A stretch of 64,000 bases of DNA from Corinectria fuckeliana (lineage: Eukaryota; Ascomycota; Sordariomycetes; Hypocreales; Nectriaceae). Positions 10,592 through 21,352 of the stretch are shown here, one piece after another; the stretch's first letter is position 1; the number at the start of each line of letters is the position of its first letter. The DNA is taken from assembly GCA_019137255.1 (NCBI GenBank), contig WPDH01000300.1, positions 62,001-126,000 of the forward strand. Reading direction: 5' to 3'. Under the pieces are notes generated by a model, which saw only the letters and a list, made by a program, of their open reading frames with translations, did not search any database and was not told the origin of the DNA. Position numbers and translations under genes: made by a program.

Positions 10592-12859
10592 CTATTTGAT
10601 TCGTCCCATGATGGTTTCGGGCCCGCGAACCACATCCATCTGGGCCGCTCTCGCCTTGACGGCGTTCAGCATGCCGCGCTCAAAGTCGTCCCGCGACCGG
10701 AGGACGGCCTCGACCCAGCTGATCTGCAGGTCCCAGTGGGTGGTCTTGAAGGCGGCGAAGGCGTCGGCGACGGCGTCGCGGTCGGCGGTGAGCAGGCGCA
10801 GGAAAGACTCGGTGGCGCGCCAGGTCTCCTTGATGGAGGCGCCGACGTCGGGCGAGGGCAGGCTGCCGAACAGCTCGAAGGCGGTGGCGATGTCGTTGAA
10901 GAGCTTGTCCTGGAAGGGGTCGGCGCGGCGGAACTTGGCGCCCTTGTTGCGGACGGCGGAGAGGTAGCGGACGAGCAGCTCGTCGGCGAAGATGTCGACG
11001 AAGATGTCAACGAGCGAGTGGTGCAGCACGTGGCGGTAGTCGTTGACGTACTCCTCAAAGGTCACGACCATCTGCTTCATGGCGGTGCTGGTGTACCACT
11101 TGGGGGTGAAGAAGTCGGGCATGACGGAGGCGAAGTCGACGGTGAAGATGAGGCGGGCGAAGCGGCTGATGCACCAGGTGCTGAAGTCGACGTAGCCGTC
11201 GCGCAGGGCGGCCACCTCGCCGTCGGCGCGGTCGAGGTAGGCGGGCGTGACGCTGGGCTCCAGGAGGCGGCGGAAGCTCGACAGGTAGGCGAGGCGGCCT
11301 TCGTCCTCGTTGTCGTCGATGCAGGCGATCTGGTCGTTGGCCGTGGCGACGAGCCAGTCCTGCAGCGCCTGGAAGCCCTCGAGATCCGTCGTCGCCACCT
11401 TGCTGCCCGTCTCGTAGTGGGCGGCCTCGTCGTCGAGCATGCGCTGCCAGGCCTGCTGGCGGGCGCGCAGGCGCGTGAACATGGCGTCGATGACGCCCTC
11501 GACCACGTCGGCGCGCTGCGAGTTGGCGGCCGCGTCGACCTGCTCGCGCAGCATGCGCCACAGGGCCACCAGGTTCTTGGTGCGGAAGTAGCCGTACTCG
11601 TCCTGGTCCAGGTTGGAGCCCTCGACGTTGCGGTCGGCGAAGTCCTTGGTCTCCTGGGCGAAGATGCGGTCGATCCACTCGTCGAGGAACTTGATGATGA
11701 GCTCGCGGAAGTCGCGCACCAGCTCCGCCTCGCGGTGGTCCACGACGTGCGGCACCAGGTCCTCCTGGCGGAAGCCCAGCTTGGCCATCTTGCGGTAGTA
11801 CTTGTCCGGGAAGCCGACGATCTCCAGCGTGTGCGCCGACGACGCCTCGGCGCCGTCCACCATGCCGACGAGGAAGTCGTGCATGAGCTGGTGGTACACG
11901 TCGGCGTACGTCTTGCTGATGTGCCACTTCTTGGGCATCAGGGGCGTCATGCCGATCTTGACGGCGTTGAGGTCGTTGAAGTACCACTTCATGATCTTCT
12001 CCAGCTTGCTCGGGTCGTCGAGGAATTCGTCGCGCGACTGGTCGAACTGCTGCTCGGTGCTGAGCCGGATGGCCTGCAGGAACTTGTCCTTGTAGCCGCG
12101 CACCTTCTTGGCGCCGTCGGTGATGCTCTGGAACCGCGTCGCCATCTCCTTGTGGTCCTTGAGCGCCTCCTGCAGCGCCAGCACCCGCTGGTCGCTCCTC
12201 TCCTCGGCCTCCATGACCACGGCGAACCGCACCACCAAGCCGTTGTTGTCGTTGACGACGAGGTTAACCAGGTTCAGCGCCAGGATGCCCACGTGCTCGT
12301 CGAACCAGTCGATGGTCTCGTCGAGCCGGGCAAAGTAGTCCTCGAGCGTCGACTCGAAGCCGTCGTCGTCTGCGCGCTGGATCTGCTCCATGGCGTCGTC
12401 CCGGATGTTGCGCAGCTGCGTGAGCTCGTAGTGGCAAGGCAGCAGGTTCGGCATGTTCTCCTTGTCGTCGTCGTCCTCCCTCAGCATGTTCTCGACGACC
12501 GACAGCCGCTCGTCAAACGTCTCGAGGTTGCGGCGCATCGTCTCGACGGCGCCGAAGTTGCGGTGGGCCTGGGAGACGAGGTTGATGCTGGCAAAGTCCT
12601 TGATCATGTTCTGGGACTCGGAGCACAGCTTGTCAATCTTCATCATCTCGTCCTTGATGGCCTGGACCGTCTTCTGGCCGTCGCTCAGCCCCGTCATGCC
12701 CGACTGCGTCGTTTCGAGCTGCTCGCGCAGGCCGCTGCGCAACTGGCTGTCGACGGCGCCCTTCTTGCGCGAGAATTCCAGCTTCAGCGCGGGGATCTTG
12801 TCGAGGTCTTCCGGGTGCCGCAGCAGCTCCGAGAGCTTGGGCACGGGCGTGTCGTCCAT
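10592..12859 (-). CDS. SEC6: Exocyst complex component Sec6
   Basis: Subunit of the octameric exocyst, which tethers secretory vesicles to the plasma membrane at hyphal tips and septa. Intronless frame of 755 aa from ATG 12859, which sits in a good context (CCACGATGGACG) and begins MDDTPVPKLSELLRHPEDLD, typical of the fungal Sec6 N-terminus. An in-frame ATG 25 codons upstream (12934) opens a leader that looks non-conserved. The protein is helical throughout, with an N-terminal coiled-coil region (about residues 20-130) followed by the long helical-bundle domain characteristic of Sec6. The C-terminal segment (HWDLQISWVEAVLRSRDD, then a short basic tail) matches the family. A long antisense ORF opposite this gene is a codon-bias shadow. 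The GC-rich third positions agree with its neighbours. Confidence 0.93.
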   Translation of the reverse strand: MDDTPVPKLSELLRHPEDLDKIPALKLEFSRKKGAVDSQLRSGLREQLETTQSGMTGLSDGQKTVQAIKDEMMKIDKLCSESQNMIKDFASINLVSQAHRNFGAVETMRRNLETFDERLSVVENMLREDDDDKENMPNLLPCHYELTQLRNIRDDAMEQIQRADDDGFESTLEDYFARLDETIDWFDEHVGILALNLVNLVVNDNNGLVVRFAVVMEAEERSDQRVLALQEALKDHKEMATRFQSITDGAKKVRGYKDKFLQAIRLSTEQQFDQSRDEFLDDPSKLEKIMKWYFNDLNAVKIGMTPLMPKKWHISKTYADVYHQLMHDFLVGMVDGAEASSAHTLEIVGFPDKYYRKMAKLGFRQEDLVPHVVDHREAELVRDFRELIIKFLDEWIDRIFAQETKDFADRNVEGSNLDQDEYGYFRTKNLVALWRMLREQVDAAANSQRADVVEGVIDAMFTRLRARQQAWQRMLDDEAAHYETGSKVATTDLEGFQALQDWLVATANDQIACIDDNEDEGRLAYLSSFRRLLEPSVTPAYLDRADGEVAALRDGYVDFSTWCISRFARLIFTVDFASVMPDFFTPKWYTSTAMKQMVVTFEEYVNDYRHVLHHSLVDIFVDIFADELLVRYLSAVRNKGAKFRRADPFQDKLFNDIATAFELFGSLPSPDVGASIKETWRATESFLRLLTADRDAVADAFAAFKTTHWDLQISWVEAVLRSRDDFERGMLNAVKARAAQMDVVRGPETIMGRIK

Positions 12860-13450
12860 CGTGGCGGCGTCGGCGTCGGCGACTTCGGCAGCGGGGGATC
12901 GTGAACCATGCGACGGTAAGAAAGGGACCGCCAATCAGACCATGGTGTGGTAGTGCCTCGGAGACCTAGGGTACGTCGCTGTTTGCGTCTCGGAGTATAC
13001 AGTTGTACGGATTGTCGTCTGTCGCAGAGGCGAAGGCGTAGGCGTAGAAGATGGCGAGTCTCTGCTGGGGAGTGGCAGTTGTGTCGTGGTGGTTGTGAGG
13101 TCGCAGGGAGGTTGTTCCCCCCGGAGTTGCGGATGATGCAGCTCCGTCCAGCCCAACCAACCAACCAACCTCCCTCCCTCCCTCCCCACCAACATTGCAC
13201 AGCACAGCCACCAGCTCCAACGCATCACACAGCCATCTTCAACAACGAGACCAAAACTCCACGTGAGACATGATGGCTAGAGACAAGGAACATGGGAACT
13301 AGATCAAATCGCCATTGCTATTACATGGCTCTACAATGGGTATCATACTCCATCAACTCACTTGTATCTACTCCGTACAGTCCAAGGTATTTACTTCATC
13401 TTACAGCGAGCTCCTCCTCTTCCACTCCCACTCCGTCTCTCTCACATCCC
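12860..13450. promoter_or_regulatory. SEC6 upstream region with CCAA/CCTC microsatellite
   Basis: This interval holds the SEC6 promoter and leader (minus strand) and the BCD1 3' end. A low-complexity stretch at 13152-13187 consists of four CCAA units followed by CCTC units. C/T-rich sequence continues to about 13450. No ORF here is supported. Confidence 0.5.
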
Positions 13451-14776
13451 TTAGCTCGCCTCGCCTTCGCTCCCTGAACTGCTTGTTGTATCATCATCGT
13501 CATCGTCATCATCCTCACCTAGACTCTGCTCCGCAATCACGTCCCCCACCTCCAGCGCAACGCCCTTAGCACCGCCAGAGTCGTCCGAGTGCGCGCCCTC
13601 CTCGTCGCTCTTAACTTCGCCCTCCTCAAGATCTTTTCCGCCATGCCTACTCCTCTTGGCTGGCTTGCCAGAGTCTTTCTTGGTGGGCGGGGCTTTCCTC
13701 TTGTTAGGCCCATGATGCGGGATCGCGTCCTTGGACTCTAGCACGAAGCCCGAAGGGAGCGTCTCGTCTTCGTTGAGCACGTATACAGTGGGGAACTCGA
13801 GGACCTGGGCATTGGTAAGAATATCGCGGAAGCACTCCCCCGGCCGGAGTCGCGATGCAGCTTGCGGGAGATCCGATCGTGTTCGCGGCTCGGCTAGGAA
13901 GAACTGGAAGCGTCGTTTCGCCGCCTCCTCCCTCTCTGATGGCCACATCGTGGTTTCTGCGCTTTGGAAGGCTGCCCAGGCGCCAGTGAAGGGGTCTTGC
14001 AGTGTAGATAGACCTCCAGACCACGTCGAGGTTGATGGGTCTTGAGAGGCCTCGTCCTGTCCGTTTCGTGTCCACCTCTTAGGCTCCTGGCCCTTAAGCC
14101 TATTTTGCTCCTCGACCACTGCATGATATGCCTGGTAAAGCGGCACATCATCCATGACCTTGGACATTATTCGCACCTTTTTCAACCTCTTGTCCTCATC
14201 GTCCTCAGCCATATCCTCGCCATCCCTGGCTTCGAAACTCAGCCATTCCACTTGCCAATTGATGCGCCCGGTTCGCCGGTTGAGCGTAGTGTGGTTCTCC
14301 TTCTGCCTCGCCATGCCCATCGGCGCACACACAATGCTGATGTTGAGCTTCTTCAGCCGCTGCGCCAAGAACCTCTCGAACGTCCTCCCCTTCGCCTCCT
14401 TGAGCACCCTCGTGACGAGCACCTTGCGCTTGCGCCCGTCGCGCCCGGGCTTCCACTTGACCTCCTGCACCGTCTGCGGCCGGAGCTCCTCCTGCTGCAC
14501 CAGCGCGCGCTCGCCGACGAGGAGCCTCTCGACGCGCTCCACCGACAGCTCGATGCCGTGCAGGAAGTTGTAGTCGTGGTCGATACCCGCGGGCGTGCGA
14601 AGCTTGGCGGGGGGGACATAGGCCGTGGCGTCGCGCTCGCCTATGCATTCTGACCAGGCCTTGTGCTTCTTGATGCAGGCGAGGGAGCAGGTGCTGATAC
14701 TGCACCGGGGGCATTTGTATTTCGGCGCGGAGATATGGCAAATGCCGCAGAGGGACGTTAACAATGGGTCGGCCAT
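13451..14776 (-). CDS. BCD1: Box C/D snoRNP assembly protein, HIT zinc finger (BCD1-like)
   Basis: Probable orthologue of yeast Bcd1 / human ZNHIT6, an essential nuclear factor for box C/D snoRNP biogenesis. Intronless, 441 aa from ATG 14776 (MADPLLTSLCGICHIS); an ATG seven codons upstream is also in frame. Seen: an N-terminal HIT-type zinc finger (about residues 9-43) with ordered ligands CxxC...CxxC...CxxxC...HxxxxxxC, then the Bcd1 domain with the segments ERFLAQRLKKLNIS and TLNRRTGRINWQVEWLSFEA, and further on the FREIL-type stretch ECFRDILTNAQVLEFPTVYV. The C-terminus is basic (KRKAPPTKK) and then very acidic with a run of eight Asp encoded by near-uniform codons at about 13490-13515. 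Such acidic tails are common in nucleolar proteins. Confidence 0.88.
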   Translation of the reverse strand: MADPLLTSLCGICHISAPKYKCPRCSISTCSLACIKKHKAWSECIGERDATAYVPPAKLRTPAGIDHDYNFLHGIELSVERVERLLVGERALVQQEELRPQTVQEVKWKPGRDGRKRKVLVTRVLKEAKGRTFERFLAQRLKKLNISIVCAPMGMARQKENHTTLNRRTGRINWQVEWLSFEARDGEDMAEDDEDKRLKKVRIMSKVMDDVPLYQAYHAVVEEQNRLKGQEPKRWTRNGQDEASQDPSTSTWSGGLSTLQDPFTGAWAAFQSAETTMWPSEREEAAKRRFQFFLAEPRTRSDLPQAASRLRPGECFRDILTNAQVLEFPTVYVLNEDETLPSGFVLESKDAIPHHGPNKRKAPPTKKDSGKPAKRSRHGGKDLEEGEVKSDEEGAHSDDSGGAKGVALEVGDVIAEQSLGEDDDDDDDDTTSSSGSEGEAS

Positions 14777-15646
14777 GGTATCGTACGGATTGTACAATTA
14801 GCTTGTTCGTATGTTCGTGTGTTCGTGCGTTGATGTTGATGTTAGATGGATTACGCTGCCACTCCCAGCAACCTTCTTCCTTCAACTTTTTTCTGGGTCT
14901 GTCAAAGCGCCGCTTATCTTATCAGCCGTATCACGGTACATAGTGTGGGGCAACTAATAATGCACAGTGCTATTCACGGTGTGTGTGTGTGTATACACGC
15001 ACGGTCCAATAGACACTCACCCCTTCAAAACTTGGATTTGTGAGAAGACTAGATATTCGTACAGGTTTAATCAATTGATCATTGGAACCCGTTTTTACAA
15101 ACATAGACGCTGGTGCCGTGACATGATTTTGTAATGAAATCTAGAATTCTAGAATTCTACTTAGGAAATCCTAGCATCAAAGACGTCCGCGTCCACTACA
15201 GTCACAGGGAAAACCGGTGTTAGATTATTAAGGTAAGATAAAATGCTTTCTTTAGATTCGCTGCTGTTCAAGCCGAGCAAAGGAGTGACGTGAATGGAAC
15301 ACACCGCTTCTCAACACTATATGCTAACATGATGGGGAATAATGTGCCTGGCTTGAGGCCGGAGAGGCTGGTACATGAGCGAGCCTGCCCAAAATGACAC
15401 TGAGAATAGTTAAGAAATGACCAGACAAAGAGACAGATGAACGCCGTATTCCGCAGATTTTAATCCAAACCACCGCCTTACACACAGGAAAAAACAAGAA
15501 ACAAGAATGAGATACAGCACATTGTGCATAGGACGTAGATTGGCCGCTTCAACAGTCATCATTTCGGAAGGAGATGGGGATGCCGTCTATGACATCGTCG
15601 TGAGCCTTGGGAATGGGTCCTCTCGTTGTCGGTGGAGGAACCATCT
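14777..15646. other. Intergenic: BCD1 promoter and DENN gene 3' flank
   Basis: About 870 bp without a supported ORF. The left part (14777-15050) is the minus-strand upstream region of BCD1 and contains a short TG/GT-rich run near 14978-14992. The right part is A/T-richer and is the 3' flank of the DENN gene. I see no RNA gene or repeat. Confidence 0.5.
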
Positions 15647-18439
15647 TCAGCGGGTACCGCCAAGAGCGCTGATCCTGGCGCCCGACGGTCGATGCATCAG
15701 GGAGCTATGCTTGGAAACGACACCGGTCTCGTGGGACATGCCACCATTGTCGCTTCGGCCATCGTGGAAATCCTCCTCCTCGTCTTCAACGATCTTGGTA
15801 GGGATCTCGTCTCGAAGGTTGTATTGCTGGCTGGAACGCTCAGGCGTAGTGGCAGTGGAGGCGTAAGACATCGCCGTGCTGCTGCGGTTGGGAATGAGAT
15901 CCGGGGTGGGAGGGATACTGGACGCCCTCCCAGACGCAGGCTGGAGGAGGCTGTCGTCGCCAGTCTCGGATGTGGCGGCGGAGTGGCCGTCATCGCTCTG
16001 GGCTGTGGAGAGGCTAGAATTCCGCCGACTCCCACGAAATTCAGCATCCTGGGCTAGCTGCAGACCCTCGACTGCAGCCTGGCATTGCTCGGCAATATTG
16101 CGGACAATGTGGGCGATGGCGTCCGTCTTGTCCTTAAGGTGACGGTCGGCCACGTCTCGGAAGCTCGAGGACGAATGTCGCTTGTTGCGGTTCGAGGGGC
16201 TCTTCAGCATACGGTTGTCGCTTTCGGGGGCGATGTCCTCCTCGTCAGCCTCAACCTCGAAATCACCCTCCCCCTCGTCGTAGCCCTCCTCGATCTCCTG
16301 AGCCAGATCTTCAGGCTTGGTGATGGAGTGGATGAGATGCTCCATGTGATGGCTCTGACCACCAATCAGGCTGCGAAGGTGCAGAACGACCCGACGAGCC
16401 TCGTCGCGCTGTCGAAGAATAGTGACATTGGTGTGCTGGAGCTGAGAAAGCTCCTTCTTGTTCCTCTTGCGCTCACGCTCAAGCTCCTCAGCAATCTCCT
16501 GCTGGAGAACAAGAGCCTCCAGAGCATCGTCACGCTGCTTCTCAGTACCGGTGAGGCGGACGGAGAGGCGAGCGTTGTCGTCCTTCTGTTGGTCGATGAG
16601 GCCGGCAAGGCGGCGGTTTTCCCTCTTGTGGTTTTCAATCTTGACCTTGAGATCTTGAGTCTCCTTAGTAAGCTGCTCGGCGAAGGCCTGGAACTTGAGG
16701 AACTGCTGCTTCCAGCTCTCGAGCTCTTCGACAAGGTAGTTGTTGCGCTTGGTGACCTTGTTGAGCTCGGTGTCCATACGTCCCTTCAGGTTGATGAAGT
16801 CCTGCCAGGCCTCAAGAGCATCTCGTGAGTACTGGTTCCTCTCACGGACAATCTCGTTGAGGTGGCGCATGGACACCTTGGTCATTAGGGGCTTCTTGAC
16901 GGATCCCCCGAAAACGGCTTTGATGCCAGTGTTGCGACCAAGCTTCTCGCAAACGTGATCCATGACAGCCATGACGGAGTCTTGGTTCCACCATTCAGGG
17001 TCCTGAGTCGACTCGACCTCGCCGCGCATGACAATGATCTGGCCAGCAGGGACGAGCTTTCCACCACCGTAGGCGGACTTGAGATGGGGGGGAACTCCCG
17101 ACGGGGTAACATCACCGTTGAGTGCCTGTGTAAGACGGGTGACAAACTTGTTGCGCTGGCCGGGGGTCAGGGCGGTGGGAGGGCTGGAGGTAAGGACAAA
17201 GTTGCGATCAAGATCGACAACAAGGGCATCAGTGGGCGCAGTGAAAAGTGAGCGGCACTCGACAGTGATGCCCAGGATGTATGGCCCAGGCTCTTGAACT
17301 AATTCCTTGGCGTGACGGGCATGGACCACAGGAACGTAGAGACCGCTCCACTCGTAAACTCGTACGCAATATCGTACGGTCTCAGCTGCCATGGTAAGCA
17401 TGGCCGGGTAGTGGCTGACGAAGATGATACGGCGAGTGGGAGAGATGGCGGCCTCGATGACGCCCACGATGTTCGGAATGGACAGGCAGTTGAAGAGTGG
17501 CCACATGGCGAAGTTCTGGAAGCCAGTAGGCGAAGAAGGGAACTGATAGCATAGAGCATAGTCCTTCATGTCAATGCGCACGAGGTCGTTAAGACGAGGA
17601 GCCGGGAAGCTGAGAATGCGGGAAACTTCCTCAGCGTGAAACAGATTGGTGGCCTTGTTCCAGTGAATCCACATGCCTCGCAGGTAGTCGCCAAGAAGGT
17701 TGTACAGAGGATAACGGGAAAGGAAGGACAAGCAATAGGGGATCCAATAAGTCTCGTCGGGGTTGTCGTAGTAGTCGCTCTCGGTGCGCTTGCGCAAGTC
17801 ACGAATGGTCTCGGCCCTCTTCTCGTCGGCTCGGGACCAGACGCGGAGGCAGATGCCATACAGAGTGTGGGAGGAATCCTGCTGGAGGACGAAGGCATGA
17901 TGAACGCAATGAGGTTGGCTTCGGCCAGTGCATATCTCAACGTCGTGGGGGAAGCAAGCCTACATAGGGCAGAACGAGACTATGGTCAGTGATTTGATAG
18001 CAGACTTGATTGGAGACAAAAGACATACACGCATGGCAGCGTGAAGAGCACGCGCAATTTCATTGTCCTGTTCAAGGCGAGGACTGCTGCCCAAGATCTC
18101 GGGGAGCCAGAACTGTCCAACGGCACCCTTCATGTGGCCGATCTTGCCTTGGGCGGGAGCAGGAGCCTTGACCCATTGAGAGGGCTCGCGGCCAACACCG
18201 CAGACCATGTAGGCATGAGTGAGAGTCTTGGGCGTGCGAGCCTGGGGCTTCATGTTGAGAGTCGACGGGATGGGCTGGGTGATGCGCGAGTGTAGCGATG
18301 AGGTGCGACTCGGGATCAGGAGGTTCTGATCAGGGCCCTGGTCGCGGGTGCTGGGCCGGCCATCACGATCGCTGGTCCGCGGGCGGGTGAAGGAGGGGTG
18401 GGTGTTGAGAGAGGGAGGCATATTGGGCAACTTGGACAA
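15647..18439 (-). CDS. DENN-domain protein with coiled coil
   Basis: DENN domains act as guanine-nucleotide exchange modules for Rab-type GTPases in membrane traffic; the GTPase here is not predictable. Two exons, 18439-18029 and 17959-15647, with a 69-bp GTATGT...GTAG intron, give 907 aa. The exon join reads HAAMR-ACFPHDVEICTGR across the intron. Seen: uDENN/cDENN region from about residue 75 to 420, including MVCGVGREPSQWVKAP, WIPYCLSFLSRYPLY, IIFVSHYPAMLTMAAETVR and ITVECRSLFTAPTDALVVDL, then a dDENN-like part. A long charged coiled coil lies at about 470-640. The Ser-rich acidic tail is probably disordered. The first exon begins with a Ser/Thr/Pro/Arg-rich leader, so the true start could be further upstream with another exon. 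Confidence 0.87.
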
Positions 18440-21310
18440 GCAAGCCTCGTCGTCGGTATCGTCGCGGGGGATGGCCTTTGTCGTCGGGACCGCAGTTGTT
18501 GGCGGCGGGTGGTTGTGTCTCCTGGATTAGCTAGGCGTCGCACCTGTTGTCTCTCACGCTTCTTGCAAGGGGCCCATTCGCAACTCAGCCGACCTCGAAC
18601 AGGACAAGAGAGGGAATCGAAGTGGGCGATGGTGAGGGTAAGAAAGAAGGTGGTGGAGGTGAAGGTGGAAGGGGGAAGGGGAAAAGGTGGAGGAGAGGAG
18701 TGGGGAAGAAGGAAGCGGAAGCAGCAGCAAGAAAAGCGAGACAAGATGAGACAGACGCAAAGCGCAAAAGGCAAGGATGGAACCTAAGGTACGGGCTAGC
18801 ATTGGTACCTGCCGAGGTACCTCTAGTCTCGGGAGGGCGCAAGTAGCGAAAGCTTAGGTAGGGTGGATTAGGGGAGGGTAGGCCGGAGTACGAGGCAGTA
18901 CGAAGTGCTAAGTATGTAGACGACGAGTGAGGGCCACTGAACCGGGGGCGGAACAGGCAGAATACGTGGATGGAGCAACACCTAATCTATGTCGACCGCA
19001 GAATAATAGGGACAACCGTGGGATGGATGGAGGACGGGGCGCCCTTGCTAGTTGTTCACTCGTTCCCTGGGCTTGGATCGCTGGGTCTTGCGCGCTCTGT
19101 ATCCTGTTGGACCTCTCTCAGTCGGGTCTAGATCCGGGGATTTATGAAGGATTGGGAAAAGAGAGTGCGAGGGATGTTGCAGCGCCGGTCGCGTTTAGTT
19201 CGTGCAGCGACAATCTCGGTCAAGTGGTGAAGAGAGAGAGCGCGCAGGACCAGCTGTTTGGAGGCCAGGGGGACTACCTAGTAATCTACTAGTAGATACA
19301 TTAGGGAGCTTAGGCTTGGGCACCTACTTAAGTATGAAGTCCATGGGCTAAGTGCTTTCCATTGTTATGTTTGCTTGGCCTCTGTGTGCCGTCCCTATGT
19401 ACATCCAACATCTTACGTCGTATGTACCTCCGGGTGCCGGGGCCTTCAGGGGCACATTGCACATCTACCAGGGGCGGATGGCTCACTGGGGTGGCCGTGG
19501 GCTTTTGGCAGAGGCGTTAAAGACTGCATGACGGCCCGGTACGAAGTACTTGCTATGTACAGTGCCATCCCCGCTCACTACTACTACTAGTAGCAGGTAA
19601 GGTACCTAAACATCATCAACAGGACGGACAGCCTCGACGGGTCCGCCGAGTGACGGAGACGAATTCGGAAGTTTTGCGGCGCTTGGTGGTTCCCGAGGGC
19701 TTGACGGTGGGAGCTGAATGCGCGCTGAGTGTCCACCGAGAGACGGAAAGAAGTGCAAACAGGGGAGAAGGCCCCCCGTCTCAGGGGAAATGGGACATCA
19801 GCGGGGAGGCGAGAAAGTAGCGGGTACCTTACGGGATGCACGTTGATCCCGCCTGCGGCGCGGTCCCCGATACCCGTGCGCAAGCTTGCATTTGCCCCCC
19901 CCCTCTGGAGCTGGGAGTCCTCCTTGGTATCTAAGTACCTACTAGCTTCCTCCATTAAGGACCTCGGCCCCTGGACCGGGGCCTCCCTGACATGGTCTGC
20001 AGATTTTAATTGGCTACCTCAGTGGGTATGTAAGGGTCTGGAACCGGGGGCGGGGAGTGAGTCCCTTTTCCCAAACCACGTTTTCTTAGAAGCGTCGGTA
20101 CTTGGACACCTCCAGCTTAAAGAGCGTAAAGTGTGTAGATACATCGAAGTACCTCCCACTCCAGCTCTGGCAGCCTCGAAGAGCATCAGCAGAAACAGTC
20201 GAGGTGCAGCCATATAGATAGATACCCCGGATAAGGAATTCTTCAAACTTACACCCGATGTTCTAAGTTTACCTACTCCATTTGCGTCCTCTTTAATTCG
20301 ATCATCATCTTTATTATCTCTTCTCGTCTCTTACTTTAAGCCTTTGTTTCTTGCTAACATCTTTCTCTTTCTGCAGCTTGCAGCTTGCAGCAACAAGCTA
20401 CAGGGGATACGTTTACTACCCCCCACCTCTGGGCCGTCCTTACAGCTGTGGTCTAATACTGACCAATCATTGCACCGTAATCCAAGACCCGGTCCCCAAC
20501 GGGGGAAATTGTCTCTGCCGATGATGCAGCTAATGTGAGCTGGTGGTGGGTCCAAAAAGAGACATGTTGGTTCTGTGACAAGGCAGATTCTCAGACACAC
20601 ACCACCACAACAAGCTGAAAGCAAGGAGAAGGAAAGAAAGAAAGGAAGGAAGGAAAGCGTACTCGCTACCATTGGGCGTTGGCTTGCGGCTTCGCTCCAG
20701 GATGTAAGCGAACCCCGAAGAGACGAACTTAAGGAAAAAGGAACCACGTACGAAGTAGACGAGATTGACAAGAACCGGCCGAACGTGGCCGTCGATGTGA
20801 TTGCCTTCGACCCGTGTCTGTTCGGCTTTATCCGCCCTCCTTTGCATATGTCATGTACTTTGTACCAAGTACAGCATGTCATATTTCATCTGGATACCCT
20901 TTTCTTATGTGAGACGCAAAGCAAAGGCGCAATGCTGAAATACGATCAAGGTGGTTGATTTCCCCTGCTTGAATGCACTCTAAAATGTGAGCCAGCTGAC
21001 AATGTCAGTCAGCGTCTTGCCGTGCTGGTGCTGGTCCTGCGTACTATGTAGCATGTATCTACGGGCACGATCGACCAGGGTCCCTTGGACAAAGTAGTGA
21101 CGAAACGAAACAGGAGGACTGCGCTCTCGTCACCCACAGGATCACACTCAGGAACACATGATCCATTCGAGGTTGCAGTTGTGATGAACGAGCCTGCTGC
21201 TATTCGTTGCATACCCGCCCAAATATCCCGGGCCAGACAAACATGCCTGACTATATATGCAAGGGCCTGGCCTTATGCATGCATGCACTCTCAGTCAGTT
21301 CAGTCGCCCA

Positions 21311-21352
21311 GCATCATCATCACCAGCATCAGCACCAGCATCAGCACCAGCA
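21311..21352. repeat. CAT/CAG/CAC trinucleotide tract
   Basis: An imperfect trinucleotide repeat of CAT, CAC and CAG units. It lies in gene-poor DNA, not in a supported reading frame, so it is probably an ordinary non-coding microsatellite. Confidence 0.7.

Noticed and set aside
10577..12904. Very long plus-strand ORF (775 codons) opposite SEC6
   Set aside because: It is an antisense shadow created by GC-rich third positions in the SEC6 gene; its translation is an unnatural Val/Leu/Asp/His/Gly mix with no domain, while the minus strand is clearly Sec6.
16085..16828. Plus-strand ORF opposite the DENN gene coiled coil
   Set aside because: Leu/Val-rich complement of Glu/Lys/Gln coiled-coil codons; not a gene.
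19400..19440. Resemblance to the conserved ends of a dispersed 5S rRNA gene (a CGTCGTATGT-like word)
   Set aside because: None of the internal control region of 5S rRNA follows within 120 bp on either strand.
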